From Sipunculus nudus (lineage: Eukaryota; Annelida; Sipuncula; Golfingiida; Sipunculidae), in the NCBI GenBank assembly GCA_026874595.1, contig CM049319.1, forward strand, positions 18,643,101 through 18,707,100: a stretch of 64,000 nt of DNA. The letters run 5' to 3'. This document shows, piece by piece, positions 1 through 12,639 of the stretch (position 1 is its first letter; every line of letters starts with the position of its first letter). The notes below the pieces were generated by a model, which was given only the letters and a program-made list of their open reading frames with translations, searched no databases and was not told where the DNA came from. Both the position numbers and the translations under genes were made by a program.

Positions 1-59
1 GCCATCTGCCCTTTCCCTCACAGTTGGGCATCGATGCCACCAGTTAAGCTTGTTGAAGG

Positions 60-560
60 AGGTGAAGTGGCTACCGGCGTGAGATGTATCTGAGGCTGGA
101 CAGGGACAGTGAAGACTGCTGTGGTTATGGCATCTGACTTGTGAAGATTAATGAGGCTGGGACAAGGACAGCAAAGAATGCTGTGGCATCTAACATGTGA
201 GGATTAGCTGAGGTAGGGAAGGGGACAGCGAAGGTCACTGTGGCTGAGGTATCTGACTTGTAAAGATTATCTGAGGCTGAGACAGGGACAGCGAAGACTG
301 CTGTGGATGGGGCATCTGACTTGTGAAGATTGTCCGAGGCTTGGACAGGGACAGCAAAGACTGCTGTTGCTTGGGCATCAGACTAGTTAAGATTATCTGA
401 GGCTTGGACAGGAACAGCGAACATTGCTGTTGCTTGGGCATCTGTTTGGAAAGAATATCCGAGGTTGGGACAGGGACAGCGAAGACTGCTGAGTCTTAGG
501 CATCTGACTTGTAAAGATTATCTGAGGCTTGGGCTGCGGTTTCGGCGCTTGTACGATCTG
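60..560. repeat. 62-63 bp minisatellite, about 8 copies
   Basis: About eight imperfect tandem units run through this stretch. Each has the pattern GAGGCTGGGACAGGGACAGC, then GAAGACTGCTGTGG, a GGCATCTGACTTG segment and AAGATTAT. The period is close to 63 bp, a multiple of three, so the minus strand stays open across several units (235-441 and 393-584) and would encode a 21-residue repeat rich in Gln, Ser, Leu and Pro. No flanking exon, splice context or start codon is convincing, so a plain minisatellite is the simpler reading. A repetitive protein exon is possible but unproven. Confidence 0.8.
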
Positions 561-661
561 CTGTTGTTCCCACGAGCTAGGCACTAAGTGTGCCCTCTCT
601 TGCAGAGAAACATCCTGCTACACACACAACGATGTATAACCAACAATCCATTTTATAATTT

Positions 662-830
662 GGGGGGGGGGGGGGGGGGGGTGGGGGTCCGTCCCGACGA
701 TTCGGATATATCCGTGTTTTTGTCTTGAACTGTAGGGAATGTTGCAAAGGGGGGTAACCTCCAATCTTTTGTCAAATGCTGGTGTCACTGAACGTAGCTC
801 GGGGGGGGGGGGGGGGGGGAGGGGGGGGGG
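662..830. repeat. Poly-G tracts
   Basis: There is a run of 20 G at 662-681 and runs of 19 G and 10 G at 801-830 separated by one A. Such runs can form G-quadruplexes and are error-prone in sequencing. Short open frames across them (Pro-rich or Gly-rich) are artefacts of composition. Confidence 0.9.
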
Positions 831-859
831 AGGCTGAAACATCCCATATGACCCGTGCT

Positions 860-2690
860 TGGCCAGCAGAAGGTGGGGGTCAGGAAGGTGGTTTAGCTGT
901 TGGCCGGCCTCTACGTCCTGTGAAGAAAGGAAGCGTGTGTCCCATCATCAAGTTTTTTTTCATCTGATAGGCCTGGAACCTGTTCTTCGGCACCTTTTTT
1001 GAAACGCTCTTCTGCCATGTTCCCCATGACTCCTGCTCGTCAGCCTCAGTCAGGTCTTCGTCAATCTTAACATCAGCAGATAAATGCCATTGTTAATTGC
1101 AAAAAAAAAATCTTAAATGAAATATCATTGTACAAATCCCATGCATAATGTAATTTTGTAATTATTATATTGAATATTTTACGTTAGCAATGCAAACATT
1201 TTCCTCATCTTTTATTATAAGGTAATAATTGTCGTGGGGTTCCTAGTTCGCTGACTCCTTTCCAGAGAGTCGAGGAGGAATTCTTCACTCGTTCCACGCT
1301 TTCGGTTGGTGTTCTTTTGATGAGGGCCATGAGCGGCTCCAAAAATGCGTGACCGTGGTTTTAGCAGATTTGGGGCAGCTAAACATAATGACAAACAAAA
1401 TTAGCTATAGTTTATTCGGCAATGATGATTCTGGACAAAGATATAAAGAAAAACGGTTTTGAGTTGTTTTGATGGCCGTGACCTTGACCTATGACCTATT
1501 CCGACCAAAAACAAAAAGCTTCTATGACCATAAGATGTCTTTCACCTGTATAACTTTGAGAGCGATTAGTTCAAAATTGTGACCTGTAGCTTGATTTTTT
1601 TTTTATTCTGGCGAGCTACAAACACACACACACACAAACACACAAAGAAACATGTTTGGAGAAATATTCGATTTCTGACAAGCAATAAAATAGTCGCCAG
1701 TCTAGCTAATGGTTTAAGCGAACTCGGCCAGCTCTGAGTCGTTGAGACTCTTATTCTTGTGGTCCTTATATATCAAGTCATAGAGATAGGGACTTGCCTA
1801 AAAATGCAGCTATCTTCTGTTCTACATTTGCCGAGCAGCGTTCTGATCCTTTGCTTGCAGCTTCACTCCCTGAGTCCTGTTTCCGGCTCCTCTTCTGTGG
1901 CCTTCACCGACTGAGGTTCTGGCTCTGGCTCTTCTAGCTCCTGCCCCTTCTTGTCCTTTCCTTTTCCCCTGCCCTTTAAAAGGTTCTATTTTCTTTAAGG
2001 CATCTTGAGTTTTTGTGTAAAAAGTAAAAAATTCCAGTCGCTTGAACCTCGCCAGGACAATGCTGAGTGTCAAACGATGTTCGGAGGATGCGCGGACTTG
2101 CTTCTACCGACGGCTTGTTGGACGCCTTAATATTTATGGTGAAAAAAATCTTTTGCCTCCGCCGGGTCTCGATACTTATGTAACAACAATCTATAGAAAT
2201 CGACAGATGTCAGCCGCATATTTAAAATTGGCGAGGAGCTCGCTGCTCGGTCGATTTTAGAAATCCACCGGAGCTCGACCGGTATTGTGAATTTGTATAT
2301 TTTTCCTACAAATTGAATAATTAAGGGCGAACAATGACTATGAAACATTGGTTTTGAACTTTCTCTTCCAGAATTTTAATTTCCATTAAAACGGCTTATA
2401 GGGCTCACATGTACATGAACCAACTTCCACTATTTATGGTACAGACAAAACATGCGGGTGGTGCTTTTAAGGGTGCCAGGTCCTCACCCTCGTGATCTGT
2501 TTGGTATTTTGTGTCAAATAAGGGTTTCTTGAGAAGAACTTTAAATGTGTAATGTACACAAGTAGATCTTAATGTACATCTGACAATTTGCCATAATTGT
2601 AACGCGCACAAAATTACTCATGAATACCACGTAAGGCACAGACACGAGGCTCGGGAAAGCACAGGTCAGACGGTCAAGTGGCAACCATTC
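860..2690. other. Intergenic, no supported gene
   Basis: Mostly unique AT-rich sequence with a short CA repeat near 1622-1650. A minus-strand open frame at 1822-2073 is basic and low in complexity, and I cannot tie it to a family. Nothing else is identifiable. Confidence 0.5.
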
Positions 2691-2693
2691 AAC

Positions 2694-2883
2694 GTGAGGA
2701 ACAAGCAATACGGCCTTTCTACGTCTAATTCTTTTTCTTCTACGTCCAAACCTCATAAAACTTGTCAGTGGGCTACTAATCTGAAATATATTGAAAAGAA
2801 CACTCGAATTCCAGCAATGAATGTGCAAAGGATGAATAAATTCGCTTTATTGGTTCGCTCGAGATGTTATCGCATGGCACAAG
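2694..2883 (+). CDS. Possible upstream exon of glycosyltransferase-like copy A
   Basis: This open stretch resembles, at DNA level, the 186-bp unit tandemly repeated upstream of copy B on the minus strand (53115-53660). Shared landmarks are the CCTCATAAA segment, an ATGAAT-like / AATGTGCA segment and the CTATCGCATG / TTATCGCATG segment near its end. A candidate donor follows as CACAAG then GTATAG at about 2883. The reading frame and the start codon are not established. It could equally be conserved non-coding sequence belonging to the duplicated gene neighbourhood. Confidence 0.3.
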
Positions 2884-3121
2884 GTATAGATATATTTTGC
2901 ATTTCCTATCATAGACCTCGTTAGTTTTCTTGGTTCCTTCTTTGTTTTTATAGCTGATGTGTACTGAGCTCGCGGAACTTTTTAGAAGAACAAGCTGTAC
3001 TTAACAATAATTAAAAAATTGATATTCCTTCACGGTTCAAAATCCATGAATTTCCGCTAGGGAGCGTGTGTTCACTAGAATTAAAAAATTGTTAAACTTA
3101 ATGTACTTTATAATGTTTCAG

Positions 3122-4556
3122 CACAGTCTCCGGTATGAAAGTCGATTGTCCACAGGCGTGACTGTCAAGGGAAAGGTGTTCAACGTTAGCAGCAAATATC
3201 TGCGCCATCTTGGTTTCTACCGCCAGAACTTTATAAAACTCCGCGATGTGCAGTTATACAATTTTGTATTTGTAACGGCTATCAGTAGCAATCACTTTGA
3301 TGAGAGCATGGCTAATATTGGTTTAATTCAAAGGTTTTTCCCGAACCACACCATTATCTACTACGATCTCGGTTTAACAACTGAAGAAATCAAAGGCTTG
3401 AAGAGGATTTGTGGCGTAAGCTACCGGAAGTTCAACTTCGTTATGTACCCATCACATGTTAAGAGGCTTCGTACATACGCCTTTAAAATTATATGTATAC
3501 AGGTATAGAAAATATAAGAATTTCACTGCAATTTATTTTCCAGACTACCGATTGTCAAATTAGTATACAATCAGAAGAAAATCAATAAATCAATGAATAT
3601 CAACCATTTTACCATTTTATGTTAGTTATTTGCCATCAGTGCATTGTAAAAAATCCCATGACGCCAGCACTCTGTCTTTGGGGGGAAAAATAAGTGTTCG
3701 GGTATATTTTTGCGATAATCATTTCTGTGATATGTCCAATGATAAAAGAGAGGAAGCATGTTAAGAAAACTATACACAAACTTTTTTTAACATACACATA
3801 CACAAAAGGCGACAAATTAGCATTGAATACTTTTTTATTAATAGTTTTGAATCAGCAAGTCAGTATATATTGTTGGTAGCTTGTCAGTTTGTAAAATTGA
3901 CCTGAGTGTTAAGGCGCTTCAGTTGGATTTCATAATACTTGATTGTATTATGGTAGTTAAATTTCCATAATCATCCTTCACAACTTTGACCTTTGACTTT
4001 TATCATTTAGTAGACTCTACAAGATTAAAATGCCATTATGTGGGTTGATGCGTGCGTCAGACTTTACTTATCTGATTTCTCCCAAGTTATAGCATGGTGC
4101 GTTAAAATGGGTGGAGGAGGACTTATTGGAAAAACTAGGAATTCAATATATTCGGCAACACATCCGGGTCTTTATGAATACATACCTACAGACATAAAAC
4201 TCGTCCAACGTGACGGTCAACGTGCTGCCACTTTCTTCGTCATATATAAAACCAAAGAAATTTATGAAACGATATGGAAGTGGGCCGTGCTGTGCAGTCC
4301 TGAAAAGAACTGTATTGCTCCAATTCCAACCATCTTTTGCACATCCAAAAGCCCCACGGTATGGGGACACTGCCATCGGTTTGACTAATCCACTTTGAAT
4401 GTACTCTTTGTCAACATGTTCAGCGATTTATGGGATGTTGAATTTACACCCGCAATTCACAGATTTAAAAAGCATCCAACAAGCAGTATACAAAGAAAAG
4501 AATGTGCCGCGTTTGAAGGCAATAATTACTTGTCCTATAATTCTTCTTTTGCATGA
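3122..4556 (+). pseudogene. Glycosyltransferase-like family protein, copy A (three nonsense codons)
   Basis: Two exons match copy B in size and phase. Exon 2 is 3122-3502 (381 bp, 127 codons, phase 0), with acceptor TTTCAG and donor CAG-GTATAG. Exon 3 is 4011-4556, ending in TGA. Exon 2 encodes an N-terminal fold with FVTA, SSNHF, RFFPNHTIIYYDLGL and YPSHVKRLRTYAFK. Exon 3 encodes the DACVRLY block, a KMGGGGLIG loop and a C-terminal HRFD region. Relative to copy B, exon 3 has TAG at 4011-4013 (Glu), TAA at 4026-4028 (Tyr) and TAA at 4386-4388 (Gln). There are no frameshifts. From memory, the family resembles DUF1647-type (PF07801) nucleotide-sugar-transferase-like proteins of invertebrates; this is not verified. 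With three stops it is most likely a recent pseudogene. Confidence 0.7.
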
Positions 4557-4611
4557 ACAGAGGCTCAGGAAAAATTTAAAACTGGACAAGGCCCTTATAG
4601 GTAGTACATAG

Positions 4612-7600
4612 ACTAAATTTATTATCGTTTTATTTTATTTTGTTAAATGAATATGTGTTAAAAAATCTCATCTGATAAAATATCTGATTGGTGGGTGGCA
4701 AAAGTTAGAGATCAAAAAGAGATTTTCAGGAAATAAAGGGATTCAGTTTGAGATTAACTTCGGATTTTGAATGCTTGAAAAGGTATGTGTAGAGAAGCGT
4801 CGTGTAAGAGATTTCCCTATGTTAATCTTCATTTTTGACTCAAATATGAAAACGTTCCAAATAAGCTTTTAATCAAGCAAAATCAACATACGCTGGATTA
4901 AATTATTTAATTGTCCGCCCTGAATTACTGTGCTTTTCTTGATTTTATTTATTTATGACTTAAATGAAGTGGCAAAGTAAATCTTTGAAACATCACGATT
5001 AACAAATGTGAATTTTTCATATGACCAGATCGGGGATACGAGGAATACAAATTACCAACCTATTTCGTTTTCGAAAGCCGAATAATTATAGGAAGTAAAG
5101 ACTTCTTGCATAAATCTGATCTTGATTTTAAGAATTTTAGAACTGATGTTATACTGGGATTAAAAGTTCGTGTATAAAAATTCAGAATAAACAGCTTAAC
5201 CTATCTTCAACCTTTGGGTAGTCATACGGAAATAGATGGACGCAATGTATATCCCTTTGTTTCTCTAATGGTATGCTATGAGAGCTATGTACACTCGGTG
5301 ACATATATTAAATACTACATATATTTCATACATATAACTGTTCCACTCATAAGTTAATCCCTGTGTGAACTGGTTTAGTTCATATCTAAAGTTCTTTGTT
5401 GTCTCCACCAGAGGGATGTGATTGTTCACAACATAACTCATGCAATCATGAACGTAATTTCACAATATTCTCAGGGCACCTCTGACCTACGGGTCTATGA
5501 AGAAATCGCCAGATTTTGGGTTAGGACTTTCAGGAATATTCATTGAAAAAATGGGCAATAAAGTGAATACAAACATGGTCAAGACTTTTGTGGAACGATA
5601 ATATTACGTCGGGCATTTTATGTTATAATGTTGCAGATTAAAGACTAGCCTAAGTAAAGAGACTGTTCCTTTCTTCACTCGTTCCAATGAGGGCCAATAT
5701 CTACAAACCCGTATGATAAATAACATTTAATACCCTAAGAGGTTTCATTTACGTAATGGACATTATTTATAAAACATTTATTTTTTCTTAAATTTAGGGG
5801 TCATTTCTACCAAGGGTGTGTCTTCATTTTTGTCAATATGACATTCCTTTTATTTCTAGAGATCCGATTAGGATGCACAATGGTTGTACAGTGTGGGATA
5901 CCTATCCCCAACAGAGAGAAAGGGTGAAAGATTCTCTGCCACACCTTATTTTGCAGCCATATCTTATCCGAAGCCTGAATGGGGTGTCTCGTCACGAGAG
6001 ACAAGATTAGCTTGTAATATATGTTTGATGTAGTCTATGGGTAAACAGATTTAAGATTTAATTCTTGTATTTATTAACTATCAGTTTATTTGGAACCACT
6101 TTTTATTTATTGCCTTTTTATTGATGATATTAGATAAAGTGATGTATAATGTTAAGGGATTTTTCTTAGCACAAAGGGAGACTCCAGGACACTCGGGTCA
6201 TATTTTTTGGCGATTCGAATGGGCTTTTTGAGCGTCTCATGGGCCCCTTTCAAATTTGTCTATGTAAAGTGAAATTTTATTTTATTCTGTATCTAATGTC
6301 GTCGCATGCAGCGCACGTGGTGTTACAGTACATTTGTAAGATTCTATGAATTAGGACTGTGATCCGCATATTGGGAAATACTTGGTAATATTCCATGATC
6401 TATATGTTAAAAACATGTACACACGTGTCTACTTTTGTATTATGTAGTTCTCATTGGTCGGTGACTGTGACAGATTATATTTCAATGCGACTGGAAGTTC
6501 GGTTTCCCTGACCCGAGTGTGCAACTAAAATTCATGCATCAGAGACGCATTCCCCAGAGTTACTGAAGGCCCTGGAAAAGTAATAAATATTTCATACAAA
6601 CAGGTTGAAAAAAAACCATACTCGAAAGCAGTTATGTATTATTTTAATTCAGGCTTGTTGACACGAGAAGAGTCTTTTCCTCAAGATTCATTCATATTTG
6701 CACTACTCTTTTTTTCCGAATTAGCGTCCAAAAAATCTTAAATCCATTGGCCTATTGTCGTATTATCAGGATTTTCTGTCTTTGGAATAAATGGTTCTTC
6801 TAATTGTCTCCTGCCCTGAAAGGAGGAACAAGAAACAAACAGACATGAAAGCAGACGATAGTAACAATACATTGTAGATATTCCTTTACAAAGAACATGA
6901 CAGTTATGCCGTCCTGCTATTCCGTACATATTGATCTAAACCACTGGGAGAATCCCGTAAAATTTCGTCCTGAAAAGTGGGTCGGGACGGGCGGAGCACC
7001 GGAAATGAGGGCAGCATTCATGTCTTTTTGGTTGGACTGCCTATTTGTTTGGGCGACATGATGGCCAAAAAGGAGTTTTCATCTTCTTCACAAGTTTGAT
7101 GCAAAATTCACTTTTACAATGAATGATCCTGGACATCCACCATCCCTTTAGGGTAATTTTGGCAAACCTTTTGACGCAGTGTCCGACAAGGCCGTTATTT
7201 AGCAGAGAAAGATTTTATTTTGTTTAATGTCAAAATAAGATTGGAACTTCAATTTTCCCATTTGTGTTTTAAGGGTGGTGGCAAGAAAACTCTGCTGCAC
7301 TTAATTATAAATATTTTTTATTCATCACATATGTTGTTTCAAGGCTTTACTGAACCTTTACTCAGATTAATGAACATTTTTCTTTTGCAGTCGAGATATA
7401 TTTATCCATCCGGCTCTAAATTATCTATAAAATTATAAATGTGTGATAGGCTATATGATGTTTGGTGGTTTTTATTTTAATATATATTGCTGGGGATACT
7501 TTTGCGATACCTAAAGGGACATTTAAATGTGGGCCCATGAGTTGGAAGTTTGCGGCAAAACATTTACGCAGAGCTGTAATCAGAAGGTGAGTTTATTGTC

Positions 7601-8100
7601 TAGAATAGTTTAATTCTATAATTTTTTGTTATGAATAAATATATCTCAAAGATATTTAAACGCACCTTTGTGTTGTAATGATATTGTACGTTAAATGTTG
7701 CTGCAGTAGAACGCAGATATCACGACTTTTTTTGCACTCTTACTTTTTCCTTAGGATTAAAGTTCGTACACAGTTTGACAGTAAATGGCATCCTCACCTT
7801 AAAGCCCAGCACGTGTTGTCATCACATATGTATTGTTGTTGAAGAATATTGTTCTATGTAGAGTCTGACATGTTCGCCTCAAACAAGACATCGGGGAGAA
7901 GGATGGTAACAGGTGCAATAGTGTAAAAATTTGTAGAGAGTGTAACATCACGTCAGTTCACACTTTAGTATGGGAAGAAGCTTTATTTCGAGCGCTGCTG
8001 CGTCTGGTATGAAAACGGCTAGTAGCCACGCAGTGAATGGTATATTTTGATTAATATAGAGACAGGTGAACGGGTATGTACAATTTTCATCCAATATGAT
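4612..8100. other. Intergenic, no supported gene
   Basis: The part downstream of copy A (about 4620-5400) is weakly similar to sequence downstream of copies B and C, so it belongs to the duplicated neighbourhood. The short open frames further on (5807-6010, 6738-6929, 7220-7438) show no recognisable domain. Confidence 0.45.
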
Positions 8101-8399
8101 TGGTGCACCATGGTGTTATATGTGGTAAGCTTTCTGGGTATACAATAGAAGATGTTTTTCCGGAGTGCAGGCGGCACACTGTAGTTATTCTAAATTTAAA
8201 AAGCGCCGTTCCTGTCAATGGATTTCAAGTAGTGGCAGAACGTTACAGTCATAAAGTTACATTTGGTGCCGGCATGAAAATATTCTTTCAAATCGGCACA
8301 GTAGAACTTACAATTTCTGATTCTCTTTCACCCGGATTTTTGTTTATCGAAAATTTAAAATATCGATCCGAAATTTTCCTCTATAAACAGAAAAATTGA
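8100..8399 (+). other. Unrecognised 99-codon open frame
   Basis: An open stretch from ATG to TGA. The translation has no signal peptide, repeats or motif that I recognise, and no clear splice sites bracket it. It is given only because it is one of the longer open frames in an otherwise empty stretch. Chance is a realistic explanation at this base composition. Confidence 0.12.
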
Positions 8400-9869
8400 T
8401 GCAAGAGATTCTGAAAATAAAATTTTCAAAACTTATTGGTTGTGGCCTTCGATCTTCACATTTGAAGTGTTTAATCTACCAAATTAATTCAATGACACCA
8501 GAAAAGTGCAAAAAACCCCCATGAAAAATCAGTTCCATTATTGCCCTTTGATGGCAGCACTAGTTAAACTATAACAACCTTTATAGCGGCTTTGACCAAA
8601 AACTGACGAATCATTCGATATAATCTCTACTCTTGTAAGTTGTACATTTATTATGGAATTTTCTAATTTTCTTATAATACAATTATTGTAAATGCTTTTT
8701 ATCTAAATTACAATTGAACACAATAATTCTGATGCTACACCTTTACTTGGAGAATTAGCATATTGGAAAGTGATATGCTCACATTGAAAAATATATGGTC
8801 CATCTCGTATATCCGTACCCTCAGTTATCTATAGGTACGGGGATCGTTCAAACTTAAAAAAATATACCAATAAAAAATGATGCTTGTACAAAGTTCATTT
8901 ATAACCAAAGAAGATAGCAGTTCAATCACCACGTTTATAGAAATATGTACACACACACACAAAAAAATATATATATATATATAAATCTTATGCCTAAGGT
9001 TCAATATAGAAATGACAGTATTATAAGCCGAAAGGAGACAGCAATAAAGCTCGATATATTCTTAAGGAATAGTGGAAAGAAATAACAGGATTCTCGAATT
9101 TCAGCGTTCTTGCCTGTTGCTTTAAAGACGTTTTGGCATATATTCCTTGTGTTGCATAAAGAATCTAAATAACCCCTAAGTGCTGTCATAAATGCAGATT
9201 TTCAAACCCAGCTGGGACCAAGATAAAGTGCTGAATAATCAGTAAGTCTGAATTTTCGGGACTTTCCGTAAAAAAACTGAGATATTAGTTATATTCAACT
9301 GGGCTTGTGGTACCTTCCGGTTGAAGCAGCAAGGATCCCAAAAGTTGCTACACAATTGTGACCTGAGCCGAACAGCTATATTTTAATACGAAATTATCAA
9401 AAACAATAAAGTAGTCAGAGACCACAACTTCCACCAGGATCTAATTAAACTGTGCTTTTTTTAAATAGAAAATGCGGGTCACGATTTACCAACTCACTTT
9501 TTGAAACACAGATCAGGTTCAGAACAAAGGCGTCCCAGTAAAGCGGGATAAAGACGTCTCATAGCGGTGACCAAGATTGTCTCCAAGATTTTAATGGTTG
9601 TTCCTTATGTATCACCCTATTCCAGTCTGCAACATTTAGAGGGAAGGTGCTGATAGACAGAGCAACCAAATAATCAACCAAGGAACCAAAGCATAAAAAC
9701 ATACATGGCTTTATTTCCTTAGTCTCTAAATGTAAGCGGTCACATATGCAAGTCCATAGCTAAAGTAACCTTTGAAAAGATATGCTAAGACTGTGTTAAA
9801 GGTCGCCAAGAAGGGGGATTGGTGATTTCAAGGGTGACCGGTAATGCGTTCCGACCCCTGTATAATCTA

Positions 9870-9960
9870 TATATTAATAGCGTAAGGAGATTTTTGTGAT
9901 TTTCCGTATCTCCTCTGATACCGCCGTACGGATAGCCGTGATTTTCGACATACATATGCT
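9870..9960 (+). repeat. Diverged copy of the Helitron-like segment
   Basis: It shares GATTTTTGTGATTTTCCGTA followed by TCTCC, and a CGATACC/TGATACCGCCGTA block, with 12520-12631. The 3-prime hairpin plus CTAG terminus seen there is absent here, so this copy is truncated or diverged. Confidence 0.5.
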
Positions 9961-11287
9961 CCGGGTTTGTCCGAAGAGATTCCACCCACTTTTATCTGCA
10001 ATATTTGCGTATAACGTGCATAATTAATAATTTTAATATTTGCTCCCCCGTGGGCGCCTCTTTTCCTTGTGTCTTCGGGCCCGGTAACACAATGGCCATA
10101 GAGTGTGTGATGGCGGGACAGAGTTTTACTCCGGGGGCCCTGTCTGGGGTTTTCTTACATTTCACAGTGACCGGCCCGACCCCATCGGCGATCCCTTCTC
10201 AAAAGGGGGATCTTTGAAAGAATTGTTTTGCAGAAGCCCTCTTCGTGGCCTGATATGCTTGAGTGCACATCAACTGGGTCGCAGGAAATCGTGATGAATA
10301 GGCCGAAAAAAGGTATGGTTCTCAGACACTTTATATCAGAAACCTATGAGGCCGGGCGATATTTTACCTTTGTTTTGTTCGTTTCGATAAAAAAAATTCA
10401 CATGATCAGGGAAAGCATGTTAATAACAGAATTGTTTTGTTATACACGCAAAAGCACATAACAAAGGAAATCTGATCAAAATTGTATCATTTTATCTTCT
10501 TGAAAGATGAAAATCAAAATGAATTTTTTTTTCTTATGCGGGAGGGGGAGCACAATTGACGCGGGCGGTGCCTCAGAACCATACCTTTTATTATTTTTTT
10601 TGTCATATACAGTCGCACTTGGTCGCACGAAGTCCAGGGCCTTGCATGTGATTTATGTCCTTGACAAATATTCACCAACACATGCATGCAGGCCTAATAT
10701 GCAACAGATGTAAATGTTAACCAAATTTACATCGTGGTTGGTTCAGTGTGATGTGTACACGTTGGAGTGGCACCACGAAAGTTGTAAACACATAATATAG
10801 ACTTTAAATGTTTTGCAAATCGAGATTTTTTTCTCATTACTGCAGTTACAAATGTGCAACTCCTGTAAAAATGTATATTTAATACGTCTGTACTGGTATT
10901 TGTTTCTTTTACATGCATGTGCCATCTTATTTTCAATAATGTTTATTTAATATTCTTTGTTTTTAAAGACTTTTAATTCTTTAATTCAGTATGTATGCTT
11001 ATTGCGTATAAGTCATGGCCATCATTGTTACTATTTTCACAACTAAAACTGGTATTTTTGCATTTTCTTCTTAGGTCTATTCCGTGAACGGTTTCTTTCG
11101 TATTTATACGTAATCCTGTTGATCGGTTTCTTATGTCACAGGGTACATGTGTAGGTGATTATTTGTCAAAGACCCCGAACACATGTTAAGCACTGGGTTC
11201 GGGGGACCGTACGCTCTTCCGAAACATGTTCCGAACGCTGTTCCGAAAGACAATATCCACAACATCATACTTATAATGGATCTATAT

Positions 11288-12512
11288 ACTATGGAACCCC
11301 GCCTTGCGACCACCCCACAATTGCGACCACCCCACAATTACGACCATTTTGCTTGGTCCCGAATTGTTTTTAGTTTATTTATGTTTAAAAATGACTCAAA
11401 ATTACGACCACCCCTGAATTCAGAATTACGACCAGATTTCCTGGCCCCAGCGCTAATGCGACCCCGCTAATGCGACCACCGCCGAGAAGTACTGAAACAA
11501 CATTTGTCATGATCGAGTCAATGGCTGCGTCTTGTCACAGGCGCCTTAACGAAAGATCAAAGCGGGTAATAAGGTTTCTTAACCCGAGTGTTAATCTGGT
11601 CCCGCATATCTTCCCGACTCGGTGTCTTCGCTGTGACTCGTTGAGATGTTGGCTCTAGATCAAAGATGGTAACCATCGGCCTGATTACTAAATGAGCCAG
11701 TCTGACCTGGGGTCAGATGCTAATTGCCCCTCAGTGACCACCTGTATTACAGCTACCCTAAGTGTGGGGTTGCGGGCTTAATATTTCAGCTCATCACATA
11801 TTGTTCGATCCTCATTGGTAAAATTAACGACCTAGTTAATCCTAAATGTGTTCATACCTTATTGACACTGAGTATTGAGCAGTCAGTAAAATGTATAAAT
11901 AAAGCTTGCATGGGGGAAAATCCCTCACATTAACTTGCGTTTTCTGATAGATCGTTGTCAGTTTATTTCTCTACTGATTAAGTTTGCATTTTACTTGCTT
12001 GCTGTTAGGCAACCATGCCTCTGAAAGACTCTCCTTGAAGGATAAAGTGGCGTTAATCAAGGCGGCAAACACAACACGCAGTCAGCACCAAATGGCTCAG
12101 CAGTTTAGCGTCGGGAAAACTCGAGTGCACGCAATATATACTCAAGCGGAAGGCTAAATATATGACAGCCATGTATTATGTTCAATATGCATTCAGTAGG
12201 TTGTAATCGTATTGCCTTAGTGTTATTATTTGTTAATCATCAGTCACTACGTATGTGGACATGTATAATAATTTTTATCATGAAAAGATATGTTCAGCTA
12301 CACACAAAACCATTCATAATAAGGGTCCTCCGCTAAGTAAATAATGTTGTTATAATTCACATTAAAGATATGCAATAGATAAACTCTGATACACATTAAA
12401 TATTATACACATTATATGCGACCATGGTAAGAGTTTCACAAATACGACCACCCCCAAATTACGACCACTTTGCTTAGTCCCCAGGGTGGTCGTAATTGTG
12501 GGGTTCCACTGT
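11288..12512. mobile_element. pogo/Tigger-like DNA transposon remnant
   Basis: The two ends are inverted and related. The left end reads TATGGAACCCCGCCTTGCGACC from about 11291, and the right end, read on the minus strand, is TACAGTGGAACCCCACAATTACGACC up to about 12512. Both continue with subterminal (A/G)CGACCACCCC repeats, and the left one carries several tandem CCACAATTGCGACCAC-type units (11305-11480). A TACAGTGGAACC terminus with CGACCAC subterminal repeats is typical of pogo/Tigger-like elements. The length is about 1.2 kb, and the interior holds only a transposase fragment, so the element is not autonomous. Confidence 0.6.
12026..12157 (+). pseudogene. pogo-like transposase N-terminal HTH fragment
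   Basis: This open piece encodes LSLKDKVALIKAAN, then a Gln-rich segment with MAQQFSVGKTRVHAI. That is the pattern of the CENP-B/pogo N-terminal helix-turn-helix (Psq type), where the second helix carries a GK(T/S)xVxxI motif. The frame then goes out of register: the expected LKRKAK continuation is present in another frame a few bases later (about 12141-12157), and TAA at 12155-12157 closes the first frame. No DDE catalytic domain follows. It lies between the two transposon ends described above, which supports the assignment. Confidence 0.6.
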
Positions 12513-12519
12513 ATTAAAA

Positions 12520-12631
12520 TCGTAACGCGATTTTTGTGATTTTCCGTATCTCCAAATTTATGTGGCTTTCCGATACCACCGTAGGGATTGTCGTGTCGTC
12601 CCAAACCGTGCGTAGCACGGGTATTTGCTAG
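12520..12631 (+). mobile_element. Candidate minimal Helitron (non-autonomous)
   Basis: The segment begins with TC after an A and ends with CTAG before a T, as Helitrons do. A perfect hairpin (CCGTGC, loop GTA, GCACGG; 12606-12620) lies 7 bases before the terminal CTAG (12628-12631). A related copy starts near 9870. At about 112 bp it would be very small. The 5-prime boundary is less certain than the 3-prime one because it abuts the pogo-like right end. Confidence 0.5.
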
Positions 12632-12639
12632 TCTTATAA

